In this document: positions 1 to 12,000 of the stretch, in pieces
How positions within the stretch are numbered: position 1 is the stretch's first letter
Layout: each line of letters begins with the position of its first letter
DNA from: Lineus longissimus
Taxonomy: Eukaryota; Nemertea; Pilidiophora; Heteronemertea; Lineidae
Reading direction: 5' to 3'
Assembly: GCF_910592395.1 (NCBI RefSeq)
Contig: NC_088316.1
Coordinates: 15,748,001-15,812,000, forward strand
Length of the DNA stretch: 64,000 nt
Program-made: the position numbers and the translations under genes
The notes under the pieces: model-generated
Told to the model about the DNA's origin: nothing
Databases searched by the model: none
The model's input: the letters and a program-made list of their open reading frames with translations, nothing else

Positions 1-1042
1 ATCCTGGAAAAAATCCATCTGAATGTAAGCACGAGGAAAGCGAATGAACCGGAGTTTGAGGGAGTGTTCTAATCCAGTGTGGTCAAATAAAATTTTGGCA
101 ACAGTACAAAAATTCTCAGTAAAAAACAATCCTTTTTTGCAACTAGGAAATACACATTGCCATGCAGATGGCAGGAAAACGCATCTAAGCACTTTTGGCA
201 ATGTGGGGGCATTGCCAGCACATACAATCCCTTTCACAAAGGTTGCACCCCTCCTTCCTATAATCCTGGATCCGCGCCTGATACCTGCCGAGGCTTTGCA
301 TTGCGCCAACACCAGGAGATGGGGAAAAAGAGGGGCATCAAACTACATGGTGTATCACTTACCTTTCAAAACTTTCGCTCTGGAAATGTCTTGTTGTCCT
401 TTCGCCACGCCTATAGCCCACACATTCAGAATTGAGAATGCTTGGAAAGCTCTTTGGGACAGACCTGGATATTGAATCCAATAGTGCGCTCAATCCTTTG
501 TCTTCGTATGTGACCCACTCACTTGTAGTCACACAGAGCGTGGCTATCGCAGAAAAAATATTGCATATAATACCATATATAATATCATATATAAGACAAC
601 TTATCAATAAAAGCATGAATAGAGACTTTCATTACAAATTCTTTTTTGCAGGACATGCGCGAGTGAAGGCCATTTACTGAGACCAGGCAAGGAGATATTT
701 TGATATGCTTGAGAAGTCACAGGTGCCGCCAGCAATCATTTCAAAAGCAGGATCTAATTTCACCGTCTAAAGGATGTCTTTCTGCAACAGCAATATCCAA
801 ACAAACCATCTGTAGCGTATAGCTATAAACCGAATAAGGCAGGCCAGAGGGGGAAAAGAATATCACTTGCGACAGCAAAGCTTTATTAAATTGTTTAAGA
901 AATATACAACATTTTACCTCGGAACCTTTCCTTTCTGCCCATGGTTGTGAAGTGACATTTGCTAGTATAAATGCGCCATTTGTATTGATCCGATATTTTC
1001 ATTTCCTTTGAAGAAAATACGATATGGAGAGCGTGACTTAAA
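1..1042. other. Upstream non-coding stretch of the first channel gene
   Basis: I see no supportable gene here. Open frames at about 44-475 and 432-680 show no recognisable domain and no plausible splice continuation. A weak AT-rich palindromic patch (repeated TATATAA-type words) lies around 560-600. The promoter and any 5' UTR of the channel gene starting at 1043 should lie in this stretch, but no clear TATA box or initiator can be assigned. Confidence 0.5.
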
Positions 1043-4000
1043 ATGGCGCTGTTTCGACTTTTGCTTTACTTGCCAGTAGCATTCCTTGCCGTTTCGATAT
1101 GCAGGTAGGTCCTTTATTCTTATTTAGACCCTCGAAAGCCCAGCATCATTTTGAATCAGATGATATATACATACCCAGCTGAAAATGACAAGAGGTGCTG
1201 GACGACATACCCGAGCTCGCCTCTATCTTGTGATATTACTTGTACCATGCAACTTTTCACGCGTCGTCGCGACCCGATACGTTCTCGCTTCATCGCTATA
1301 CTCCGGGAGAAGGTGCGGTGGCGTAGCAGTTCGAGCGGATGACTTATGGCCGAAAAGTTGATGGTTCGAATTGGAAAAGCGCTATGAAATGCCGAACTTC
1401 AACTTTTTACACTATTTTTCTATGTTTTATTGTTCTTGATCTAGGGCGGCTACCATCCAGACTTTCCTAGACACATTGCTGAAGGGCTACGACAAAAGAA
1501 TCAAACCCGATGCCGGTGAGTTAGCGAAGTTGTTATTACTTGAATTGGGACAGACATCATCTTAATTACCACGAGCAAACCTCTTACAAATCTGTATTTA
1601 TAAGTTCTCCAAGATACTTCCTTTTGCTGAAATATACATTCTCAATATCTTTGTTTATGTTTCAGGCAAGACAACGTACGTTTCACTCGACATGTTTGTG
1701 CAAGACTTCAGTCGGATAGACACCAATACAATGGTGAGTTAGTGCAGCATCTTGATGACAGAGCTACTGGAGTCGTCTGTCTGCTTCTTCTTCACCTCCC
1801 CTCCTACATTTCCACCATCACCATCACACCACCAACACAATCCCTTCTTCTTATAGTCCTCTTCCTTCTTCTTATAGCCCTCCTCCTTTTCCTTTTTGTC
1901 CCCTTCTCATTGTTCGTTTTCCTTTATTAAGAATTCTTCTTCTAATTTCTGCTCCTCCTCTTTTTTTCTCCTCTTTTTTCAGTAATCAAGTTTCGTATTT
2001 AGTTGCTTTCGACATATCGATGTACAATAGTTTCCTTACAATACCGGAACTAAGAAAACTGTATCCCTACTTTATATTCCAATTGAACTAATCGAATCAA
2101 TCTATATTTCAGGATTACCATGTGAGCGTGTTCTTCCGTCAGCGCTGGCGAGATTCCCGGCTAGCCTACACTGCCTACACCACGCCCTTAACGCTGGGAT
2201 TTGCCCGGGTCGGTGAGATATGGGTTCCCGACTCATTTTTCAACAACGAAAAGACGGGGATCCAACATGCTGTGACGGTCCCCAACAAGTTACTTAGGAT
2301 CTATCCGGATGGGGAAGTGCTCTACAGTCAAAGGTAAGAGTTGTTCCGCGCTGCTTTGAAAGTAATTGCACTGGAACACTTTCAAAACGTGTGTAGTATC
2401 GACGCATCCAGAACTTATGTTTTCCTTTTTAATCTATAGGGTGACTCTCAAACTCGCCTGTGTGATGGATTTGACCTTTTATCCGATGGATGCTCAGAAA
2501 TGTAGGATAAATGTTGAAACATGTAAGTGGTAAATTAGTAAGCAAAAAGAGTTACTGTATTTTTAGATGCAAGATTACTTCATTGCCTAGTGAAATGATT
2601 AAACGTGGCGATAAAAGTCTGTGAAGATGATCCACGATTTCAAGCCATTACTTATCTAACAACATCAAACTGTTTTAGGTCAGAGTTGAGTAAAGCGTTT
2701 AATGATGTATTCCGAAAACGTTCCGATCATTGTATTACTGTTTAGGTCTACATAAAATGCGATCCAGTTATCACGGAAAGATTCACCTTTTCAGATGGGT
2801 ACACAAGTAATGAGATGATGTACGTGTGGTACAAGAATTCCGACGATGCTGTCCAGTTCTATGAAAACATCACGTTACCAGAATATGCCGTCCACGTCGA
2901 TAAGATTAAACGAGACAACTGCACGGTAGAATACATTACAGGTACGAGTATACACCACATGTGTACGAGTTTTTGTCGCCCAACATGCGTTCGAAAACCA
3001 AACGTATTTCATACTTTGAGATATCTTTCCAATAGGTGACCAGATCAGAAAGATGCTGCACGTTTAAAACGTAGGGTTGTATTTATTACAGGAACCTACA
3101 GCTGCCTATCCGTAGAGTTCTACATCAAGAGAGAGATCGCCTTCTTCGTCACACAGACATTCATCCCGAGTATCCTCATTGTCTTCCTCTCCTTCGTCTC
3201 CTTCTGCATCGATGTGAGGGCCGTGCCTGCAAGGGTCTTCATTGGCCTCATCACCATTCTAACCATCACCACAATGAACTCTGGCATCACCAAACACCTG
3301 CCAAAGGTGAGTTGACATCTTTACATGGTTATAAGAATTGATGAAACTTGGTGAACCTAGATGGTAAGATGAGACGACTGGTACATTTTTGTAAAACATG
3401 ACGGATCTGATGAAGATATATATGAAGATATTTTAATATCTTCATGACGATTTTATGCACGGTCTTCTATCTTAAGGTGTCCTACACCAAAGCCATTGAT
3501 GTATGGATGGCAGTGTGTCTCGTATTCGTGTTCATGGCCCTGGTAGAGTTCTCCTTCGCCAATCACAGGGCCCGGCAAGAGGACCAGGAAAAGGCACAGA
3601 AAAAGGAGCAGGAGCTGAAACAGAAAACGGTCGGAGTGGTAAGTTGACACTTTCTATACAGAGGTTCCTATGAGGTCAGTAATAGTTACTGTACATTCAC
3701 ATTGCTATCTTACAGTCAAGGGACCATCTATTGACGTTCAGTGTGCATGAGCACAATTCATATCAAAGCATCTAGACACTCAATCGGTGATATGAATAAA
3801 GACTAGCAAATGCTTTTATCTAAAACTCCATGTACATTTACACTAGGCCTTTCTGTACAAAATTGAAGTAAAAGCATTTGCTAGTCTTTATTCATATCAC
3901 CCAATGTTTCGACATTGTTGGTCTTGGTTAGTGGATTACTGGATCACTAGAAGTTCAGAATGTCTACAAGTACCCTGATAAAACAGCTCAGTTGGGAGGT

Positions 4001-4299
4001 TGCTATGAGGAAGTTTTGACCCAAGTTGGCGGTTTCTCTTCACATATGTTCATTTGATATTCTTTGCACTACAGCTTCTAGGCAAGATAAAACCAAAGGC
4101 CGCCACTGTGACAGACGATGTAACTGACCCTGGCGAGGTCAAATTTCACCCGGAGACAGGAGGGCAGCAAGATGGTGTTCAAAGATATTGGACATCACAA
4201 CGCATTGAAGACCTCGCAAAATGGCTCTTTCCGTTGTGTTTCATTATTTTCAACGTGATTTATTGGTTATTTTATGGACTATCATCGCACTTCCAATAA
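1043..4299 (+). CDS. Cys-loop anion channel subunit, glycine-receptor/GluCl-like (paralogue 1), 9 exons
   Basis: Exons: 1043-1104, 1445-1515, 1666-1733, 2113-2333, 2440-2522, 2795-2941, 3092-3306, 3477-3638, 4075-4299; 417 residues. It should form a pentameric ligand-gated chloride channel in the plasma membrane. Seen: a signal peptide (about 1-21), an extracellular ligand-binding domain, the Cys-loop C148-C162, and a second pair C211-C222 with ten residues between, the loop-C disulfide typical of glycine and glutamate-gated chloride receptors. M1 starts near 233; M2 is preceded by PAR (263-265), the anion-selectivity signature. M3 lies in exon 8 and M4 near 394-414; the M3-M4 loop is short and rich in Glu/Lys/Gln. 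Loop C has Tyr and Thr where vertebrate glycine receptors have the glycine-contacting Y202 and T204, so glycine-like use is an inference; glutamate or GABA cannot be excluded. Poly(A) signals: AATAAA at 4295 (overlapping the stop) and 4868. Confidence 0.93.
1775..1985 (+). repeat. Pyrimidine-rich tract in intron 3 of channel gene 1
   Basis: About 200 bases almost free of G on the + strand, made of CTT, CCT and TTC words with a short CACCAT stretch. It lies between exon 3 (ends 1733) and exon 4 (starts 2113). It may simply be low-complexity DNA, or a long polypyrimidine context for the exon 4 acceptor. Confidence 0.7.
3786..3901. repeat. Perfect 33-bp inverted repeat in intron 8 of channel gene 1
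   Basis: Left arm 3786-3818 and right arm 3869-3901 are exact reverse complements over 33 bases, with a 50-base loop. The arms start GGTGATATGAAT and end CATTCATATCACC-like on the opposite side. The size fits a small palindromic transposable element or a foldback element; no flanking target duplication is clear. Confidence 0.85.
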
Positions 4300-6052
4300 A
4301 AAGTGTGCTTAAAGGCGAATGTTAAACGAAAAGGCAGTAAATATTTCTTCAAATCACAGATCAACCGCGCTCTTCCACCCTCATAAGTGTATACAGTCCA
4401 TTGAAAAATCACTTTTTGATCAAATACCATTGATCAATTTTGGATTATTCTTTGGGGAACCTCGCAACAGAACCAATATCGAGAGGATATAGTACCAGTT
4501 TCATAGCACTCTGAAGAATTATGCCCATATGGGCAATCATTTTAAAATGTTGGCTTTGATAAGTTATTATACCTGGACTCCTTAATAGTGAAAAGCCGGG
4601 TCGACCAGATGATGGCTGAAATCTTTTAAACCACTGTTTGTGCTGTGTGTTAGTTTATGGCGACACATGTGACCTGGAGATATTATCACCCTGGAGAATC
4701 TATATATTCTGTGAGAGACATCAACACTGACAGCCCGGTTAATACAAGCGATGACAACAATTTTTATCCTATGTCCAGTGTCATTAATCAAAAAAGTCAT
4801 TTTGCTGTAAATATTCTACTTGCCTTATACTGTGCAACAAAATGTCTTTGTAATTTTTTCCGTGGATAATAAATTTATTTCTCAAAACAATATATTGTTT
4901 CTTCTGTTCAATGAGGGAAGTTGTTTACTGTTTACCTTTGCCTTCTAATTCTGCTCATGACAACATCGGAATGCTAAATCAGCTTCAGACCGTTACCGCA
5001 TCTAAGCAACATTGCCAATATTGAGTTCGTTTTTCTGTCAGACATGTCAGATAAAGCGATGTATTGATATTCCAACTGACTTATCTAGGGTGTTTGCTCC
5101 TTGAAGTGGAATGCTCTCCGCGCGCACGGCCCCACGGCCTCGCTTTTGATCAATATGAATGGAACATCATCAGTAAAATGTCAAAGGTTTCACAGCAAAG
5201 TAAGGCATGGGCAAGCACCCAGAAGTATCGTTCCATCTCACAATGAGTCCAGTGTCACTAAAGTCCGGCAATTATAGGTAAAAGACTTTTAATTTCAAAG
5301 GCTAGGTCAACTGAAAGAGAAGGTATTCTACAAGTTGGAGGGTATTGGCCCAGTATTTGACATAATACATTGACATTCAACACATACTACAGCGGCTTGA
5401 TAATCACCGCCTTCTTTTTTTCAATATGGCCGCTACGGCAGCTATCTTGGTTTTCGCTTCAGGCCATTAGCAGGATAAGCACCTTTGGCGATTGATATTT
5501 TTTTGTGGCTCATTGGCGATGATTACAGAGGAAGGGTCCTGTCGATATCTGCGCCATTGCATGGCCGCTCTCAAGATTTAGCCATAACCGAAAATGGGAT
5601 CTTAGGTAAAATTTGATGACACTCTACTTGATATATACTATCATTTGATTGGTCGTGGTATTGAGTTTTCGATCTTTTATCGAAAGGCAGCGTATAAAAC
5701 GCATTGACACAATGCAGTTGACAGCTTGATTCATATCGAATGACAAACCTCACAGGCCGTCAATAACCACAACGCACAGGGAGTTTATGTTTTTCACACA
5801 AATAGCAATGCCATTCTAAAGCTGCATTTGGTTAGAGGAAAACAACTCCAGCGGAATATACTTCAATACTTTCAATGGGGCCGCAGCTTTGGCATTGGTG
5901 ACATCAACAGGGTTCGGCAGTCAAGGATACCAATCACAGTTGTAACTGATAAAGGCCTCTCTCCATAGCAGCTGAGCGACCTAATCTGCTGAAACTGCGC
6001 TGTAAGACAAACTCTAAACGCTGATGTGGATAATCTTTTGAAGATTCTGAAG
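4300..6052. other. 3' UTR of channel gene 1 and intergenic DNA before channel gene 2
   Basis: The first 570 bases are probably 3' UTR, ending at the AATAAA at 4868-4873 if the proximal signal at 4295 is not used. The remainder holds no recognisable gene. The promoter of the second channel gene should lie just before 6053; no clear element is visible. Confidence 0.5.
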
Positions 6053-9000
6053 ATGGTGAAAGGATGGATGGTTGTTTCCGTCGTCTGCCTGTTGGCAAAA
6101 TGGACGAGGTAAGTTTTATCGTTACCATCGTTTTTTCAAATTTCTTTATGAACAATGGGTAATAATCCCGTGATCATTCCTTTCTAATATTTCAATGCTG
6201 TCAATATTGAGAGTTTACTGCGGGTCGTTAACTTCAGTTATCTGACCTTTTATGATTACAGAAGTTATGGAAAATATCAATAGAACTGACGATAACATTT
6301 AAAACAATTCTTGTTATTCTGCGTCACCCTTTTTTCTCGCCATCTTTGCAGGATGGTCGCGTCCGTTATCGATATGATTTTCATGTATAAGCGTCTGGTG
6401 CATCCAAAGCTATTAAGCCTATACAAAAGCTCAAGATGAATAACAAATATACAGAATGACAGCTGTTTCCGTGAAAGATTTGAACCATCAATCACGGGTA
6501 AAACCGAGCCATTATGACGATACTCCTCAGAACTGAGTGCAGTATAGGGCACTTGCTATGACGGACGTTGTACAATTTGGCTGTTGATAAAAGCGCCCCA
6601 CAAACGCCGAGAAATTTTCGTTGCAGCTACCTGCGATGATTAAAAGTTTAAGATTTTTATAGACATCGGCCCAGCTGTTCAATCGGCGTTAGGGACAAAC
6701 GCCAACCTTAGCTCGACTAAGCGTTATTCAGTAAATTCCATTTGCAATAACGCTGATTGAGCAACCGGGCCATGGTGCATGGGGCGACCGTGAAGCATCA
6801 TATCAGCGTTACCAATACAAGACACGAGAATAATGCTGTTTCGAAGGAAACCGACATGAAATAACCCTAAACTTACGATATTGTATACAGCGTCTTCAAC
6901 TCCAGTAAATCAGAATCAACTACTTACGACCATTAGTTCACCATATGTCGATACGAACACGGATTTACCATTACGCCATTAACCAATAAATTAATTTCAA
7001 TGTTTTTCGTAGCGTTCGTGACGCAGAAAGCAACACCCAATGCACTATTATACGATAAACTATAATAAGAAAGTTTTTCCTAAAGGTATTTTTATAAGAA
7101 GTAAAGTATAGGCTTTTATATATCGATTTTTGTCAAGAAAATCCTTCGAAAAAACAACATGTTTGTTACTGTGGTACTTGTGACAATAAGAAAACTGTAT
7201 TATTTGTTTTGATTTTGGTCATGCACGTTTAAATTTTAAAATCTCGACCTTAATAGATGGTCGGTCGTTCGCGGCATCTGATGAAAAAAAAAAGAAGATC
7301 AAATCTCTTAAATGTTCAACGTTGACCTTTAATACGATGATTTCTTTGTCACTCTGGACTTTTTATAGCGGAGCCACAACAATCCAGGACTTTCTCGACA
7401 CCATGCTCACCGGATACGACAAGCGAATCCGACCGCATGATTGTAAGTTAATCACTCACTCTCACTTTCATTTACAAACGCCCAGATACCGTATAAAAAT
7501 AAACGTCAAAAGAGTAATAACACGTGCCCCGAGAAGCAGGATTCTTTATATCTGACTGGACATGCTATGACAGAAGGCCCGCCAAATTTGACGTACCGTC
7601 TGCGATTGGTTCATTGGCTAAAGCTATCTCGGTGAAGCAGGGCTGTGTGAATCTAATTGGACGGCTCATCAGAAAATCTCATGAAATGCGGATATAGGTC
7701 ATAATATTCTATAACAGACAGAATATTCAAAAGCGTTTTCTCAAAGAGCTTCGTTTGATCAGAGTCTTTCAAATTTATTTGAATGACTCTGGTTTGATGT
7801 ATTTATTGGTTTCACATTGATAGCTTGAGTTTCACAGCATGCATTTACTGACCTATACATCCAAGTGAGCATTCTTGAATTCTGTAGATTTTTTCTATTC
7901 CTTTGATGAATAAAGTTTTTCTTCAAATATATACATGTATACATTTAAATGTATGTTTTTCCTTACTGATTTAAAAAGCCACGACGCCGATCACTTCATG
8001 GCAATCTGACACGAGTCCCGTTTTTTCAATGGTTTTTTTCCAGATTGTCTGTACCGTTATTTCGCATGAACTTTCTATTATATGATGCCCTGTAAATAAT
8101 AACGCCTCGACAGATTAATTACAGAAAATCAAAATAAACAACCAACTTATTTAGTAAACCTATTTTTCTTGTAGCCACTCCCACCACCGTCTCATTTGAT
8201 TTCTTCGTCAGCAGTATTAGCTCCATTAATGAAAATGCTATGGTAAGTTAACTATAGACTTTCTATATTAGTTCCATTAATGAAAATCATAGTGAACACG
8301 ACGTACATGTATAAATGATTGATATACAATGTACATGTATGTGTCTTTAAAAGAATGTGGCGAGTTGCAAACTTCTGCGCTCACCAGAGACTACAGATAA
8401 TGATAAACAATCCAAATTAGTTTCATTTGAGGCTGATTTTGTTTCGCCCCACTCACTGGTCACTATACTGCGCCTGTTCAACGATTGTGACCTCGGGATG
8501 TACCAGCAGTTTCTTTCAAAAGTCATATTTTGGTCGATAAGTCTGGACGATGAGTATTCACATCACACTTTCAACTCAATAACGCTCATTTTCCAGGAAT
8601 ATACCATCAGCGTGTTCTTCCGTCAGCGCTGGAACGACCCACGGCTGCAGTACACGGCCTACACCACGCCCATAACCCTCGGCTACAACAGGGTAGGAGA
8701 AATCTGGGTCCCTGACACTTTCTTCTCCAATGAGAAGAAGGCTAACTCGCATCAAATTACCGTCCCGAATAAGTTACTCAGGATTCATCCGAATGGGGAT
8801 GTCCTTTACAGTCAAAGGTAAACAAATATGATGAAAACATGTGGGCACATCTTACGGGTTTTGTTGCACACACTTGGAGCCGGCTTCCCCTCATACAAAA
8901 ATTCTCCTGATTGTCTGAATGTAGACGCCCTCTACAGCCAAAAATACACACACTGTCAACCCAGGGTTTAGAAACCCCTAGAATACTTACAGTCAAGTGT

Positions 9001-12000
9001 TTTTCACTGAAAGTATTCAACGCTACCGAATAAATTGTATATATCTTTTGACGAGTATGTTGAAAGTGGCTATCACTCAGCTTTTCTCTATCTTTTTTCG
9101 ATTCAGATTGAGTTTAACTCTCTCTTGCAATATGGACCTTCACTACTTCCCCATGGACAAGCAAAAGTGCCAAATAAAAACAGAAACCTGTAAGTGTCTA
9201 ATTCCTGTCAAGAGGAAATAACGATGTGAAAGATCGGATGTTTTTCTTCTAAACTCATTGAACGATTCTGCCCCTACACAATCCAGATATCTGCTAAAAG
9301 TGAAGTTTCTCTTTCAGATGGCTACACCATGAACGAGCTCGTCTTCGCTTGGCACAAGGCAGAAGAAGCCATACAGATAGCCAGCAGTGCCAAGAAGCTG
9401 CCCGAGTTCAGCCTCGTGGATTCAGAGACCAAACTCGGGAACTGTACACAGGTCTACATAACAGGTCCTGGTCACCATCTAGAAATTCAATTTTGAAAAC
9501 TAATTGGGGCTAAGTGCATGAGCGGTTTCTAAGTCGTCTAGTTTGCGTTCTTCATCTAATTATGGCATCATTCATCAGTATCAGATGCTTTAACACTTGC
9601 GAAAGTGCAAACTAACATCGATGGATTGACAACATCACCAGTAAGTAGCCGATAGCTGTGGATGGTTTACGTCATTACCAATGGGTAAGCAATGGTTGAT
9701 GATGCTTTGCAACATAAGCGAATAATCTCTGTGAATGGTAAAAAAGCAATGGTCGTCACTGCTTAACAGCATTACCAAAATGGTTACTAACGGTCGATGA
9801 TGGTCATGGTTGCTTTACAACATGCTATAGCCAAATATTTCTGCAAATCTCTTTTTAGGCACCTACAGTTGTCTCTTCGTTGAGTTCAGCCTTAAGCGTG
9901 AGATCATGTTCTACGTCAGCCAGACGTTCATTCCAAGCATCCTCATCGTCTGCTTGTCCTTTGTCTCCTTTTTCATCGATGTGAGAGCCGTCCCAGCCCG
10001 CGTCTCACTGGGTTTGATCACCATCTTGACTATCACGACCATGAACGCTGGCATAACACAGACTTTACCCAGGTAAGGCCATAATCAGCCCGCGTCTCAC
10101 TGGGCCAGATCACCATCTTGACTATCACGACCATGGACGCTGGCATAACATACTTTACTTTGTGACTTAGCATGTCAAGATCGCCATTTGCCAGTTCCAC
10201 TAAAACCTTTACTTCAACATTTCGCATTTGACTTTATGAGCTTCTACATTTGGAGATTGTCTCCCTTGTTCGTCAAGGAAATAGTCCAGGCAGTGTTCAT
10301 GGGGATATATTTCAGAAAAACAGATTGATGGAGCGAAAGACACGAAAACCTACTGTGCTTGTATGTTGATATAGAAATCCTTTTAAAATTGCAGGGTTGC
10401 CTATACCAAAGCCATTGATGTGTGGATGGCCGTCTGCTTGGTGTTCGTGGTGGCTGCCCTGCTGGAGTATGCTATCGCAAACCACAAATCCCGACAGGAG
10501 GACAGAAAAAAGGCGGAGGAAAAGGAGAAAGAACAGAAGGAAAGCGTGGTCTCAGCGGTAAGTTGGCAAAGAGACAATTCGATGAAGATATGAGTCAAAT
10601 AGGGAGTTTATTATATGCATGGGTGGGATGTTGGGAACATCTTGTCACTGCCCAGTCCGAAGGCCCATCAAAATCGGTGGTTGCATCAAACTCCAAATTG
10701 TTCCGAGAAGGAGAGATCAAGGTTAACCAGTTTACCATTTCGAAAGATCACCATGAAAGAACCCATCATCCGTAATTTTACGATTTTGGTCCACGCATCA
10801 CCAAATGCTGAACGAGTAGGGGTCTCAGTTAGAAATGTTCAAATAGTTGAAAATAAATGATCTCGGAATTACAATAGTTCGTTGATTGTTGCTTACTCTT
10901 ACATGATGACTATAATTATATCAAATGTCGCATTAACAGACAACTTTGACTTTACAGTTTGGATTTGCGGTACTTAGTAAAAGAGAACAGCTCAATTTGG
11001 TATCATTCTTGTTTACTTTGCATGGATTTCAATATGTTGGTTACCGATCCCTGTAGTAAATTGGTGGTATAGCAAATATATATTGCATTTGAATGTACAC
11101 CGTTGATGGTAGCATTTACAAGAATTGCATGTTCAAGGATTAGTTAACGCACTATTTAGCTGTCTTGTAATGTATCAACACTAATTGTTTGCCCTTTGGT
11201 AATGGTCTACTCTAAAGTATCAACGAACCACTGGTTATCAATTGCCTACACATTTCGGGTATTGCCATTGCCCACCCACTGATATTGGTGCAAAACATCA
11301 ACGACAATCGCCTACCCACTGTTTATGGTGTAAAGCATCAACAAGAGGCGTTGCACTGGTTATGGTGTAAAGCATCAACAGGCGTTGCCTACCCACTGGT
11401 TATGGTGTAAAGCATCAACAGGCGTTGCCTACCCACTGGTTATGGTGTAAAGCATCAACAGGCGTTGCCTACCCACTGGTTATGGTGTTAAGCATCAACA
11501 GGCGTTGCACTGGTTATGGTGTAAAGCATCAACAGGCGTTGCCTACCCACTGGTTATGGTGTAAAGCATCAACAGGCGTTGCCTACCCACTGGTTATGGT
11601 GTAAAGCATCAACAGGCGTTGCCTACCCACTGGTTAAGGTGTAAAGCATCAACAGGCGTTGCCTACCCACTGGTTAAGGTGTTAAGCATCAACAGGCGTT
11701 GCGTACCCACTGGTTATGGTGTAAAGCATCAACAATAGGCGTTGGACTGGTTATGGTGTAAAGCATCAACAAGAGGCGTTGCACTGGTTATGGTGTAAAG
11801 CATCAACAGGCGTTGCCTACCCACTGGTTATGGTGTAAAGCATCAACAGGCGTTGCCTACCCACTGGTTATGGTGTAAAGCATCAACAGGCGTTGCGTAC
11901 CCACTGGTTATGGTGTAAAGCATCAACAGGCGTTGCCTACCCACTGGTTATGGTGTAAAGCATCAACAGGCGTTGCCTACCCACTGGTTATGGTGTAAAG

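Noticed and set aside
44-475. 143-codon open frame at the left edge
   Set aside because: No recognisable domain and a second overlapping frame of similar quality. It could hide an exon of an upstream gene, but nothing supports it.
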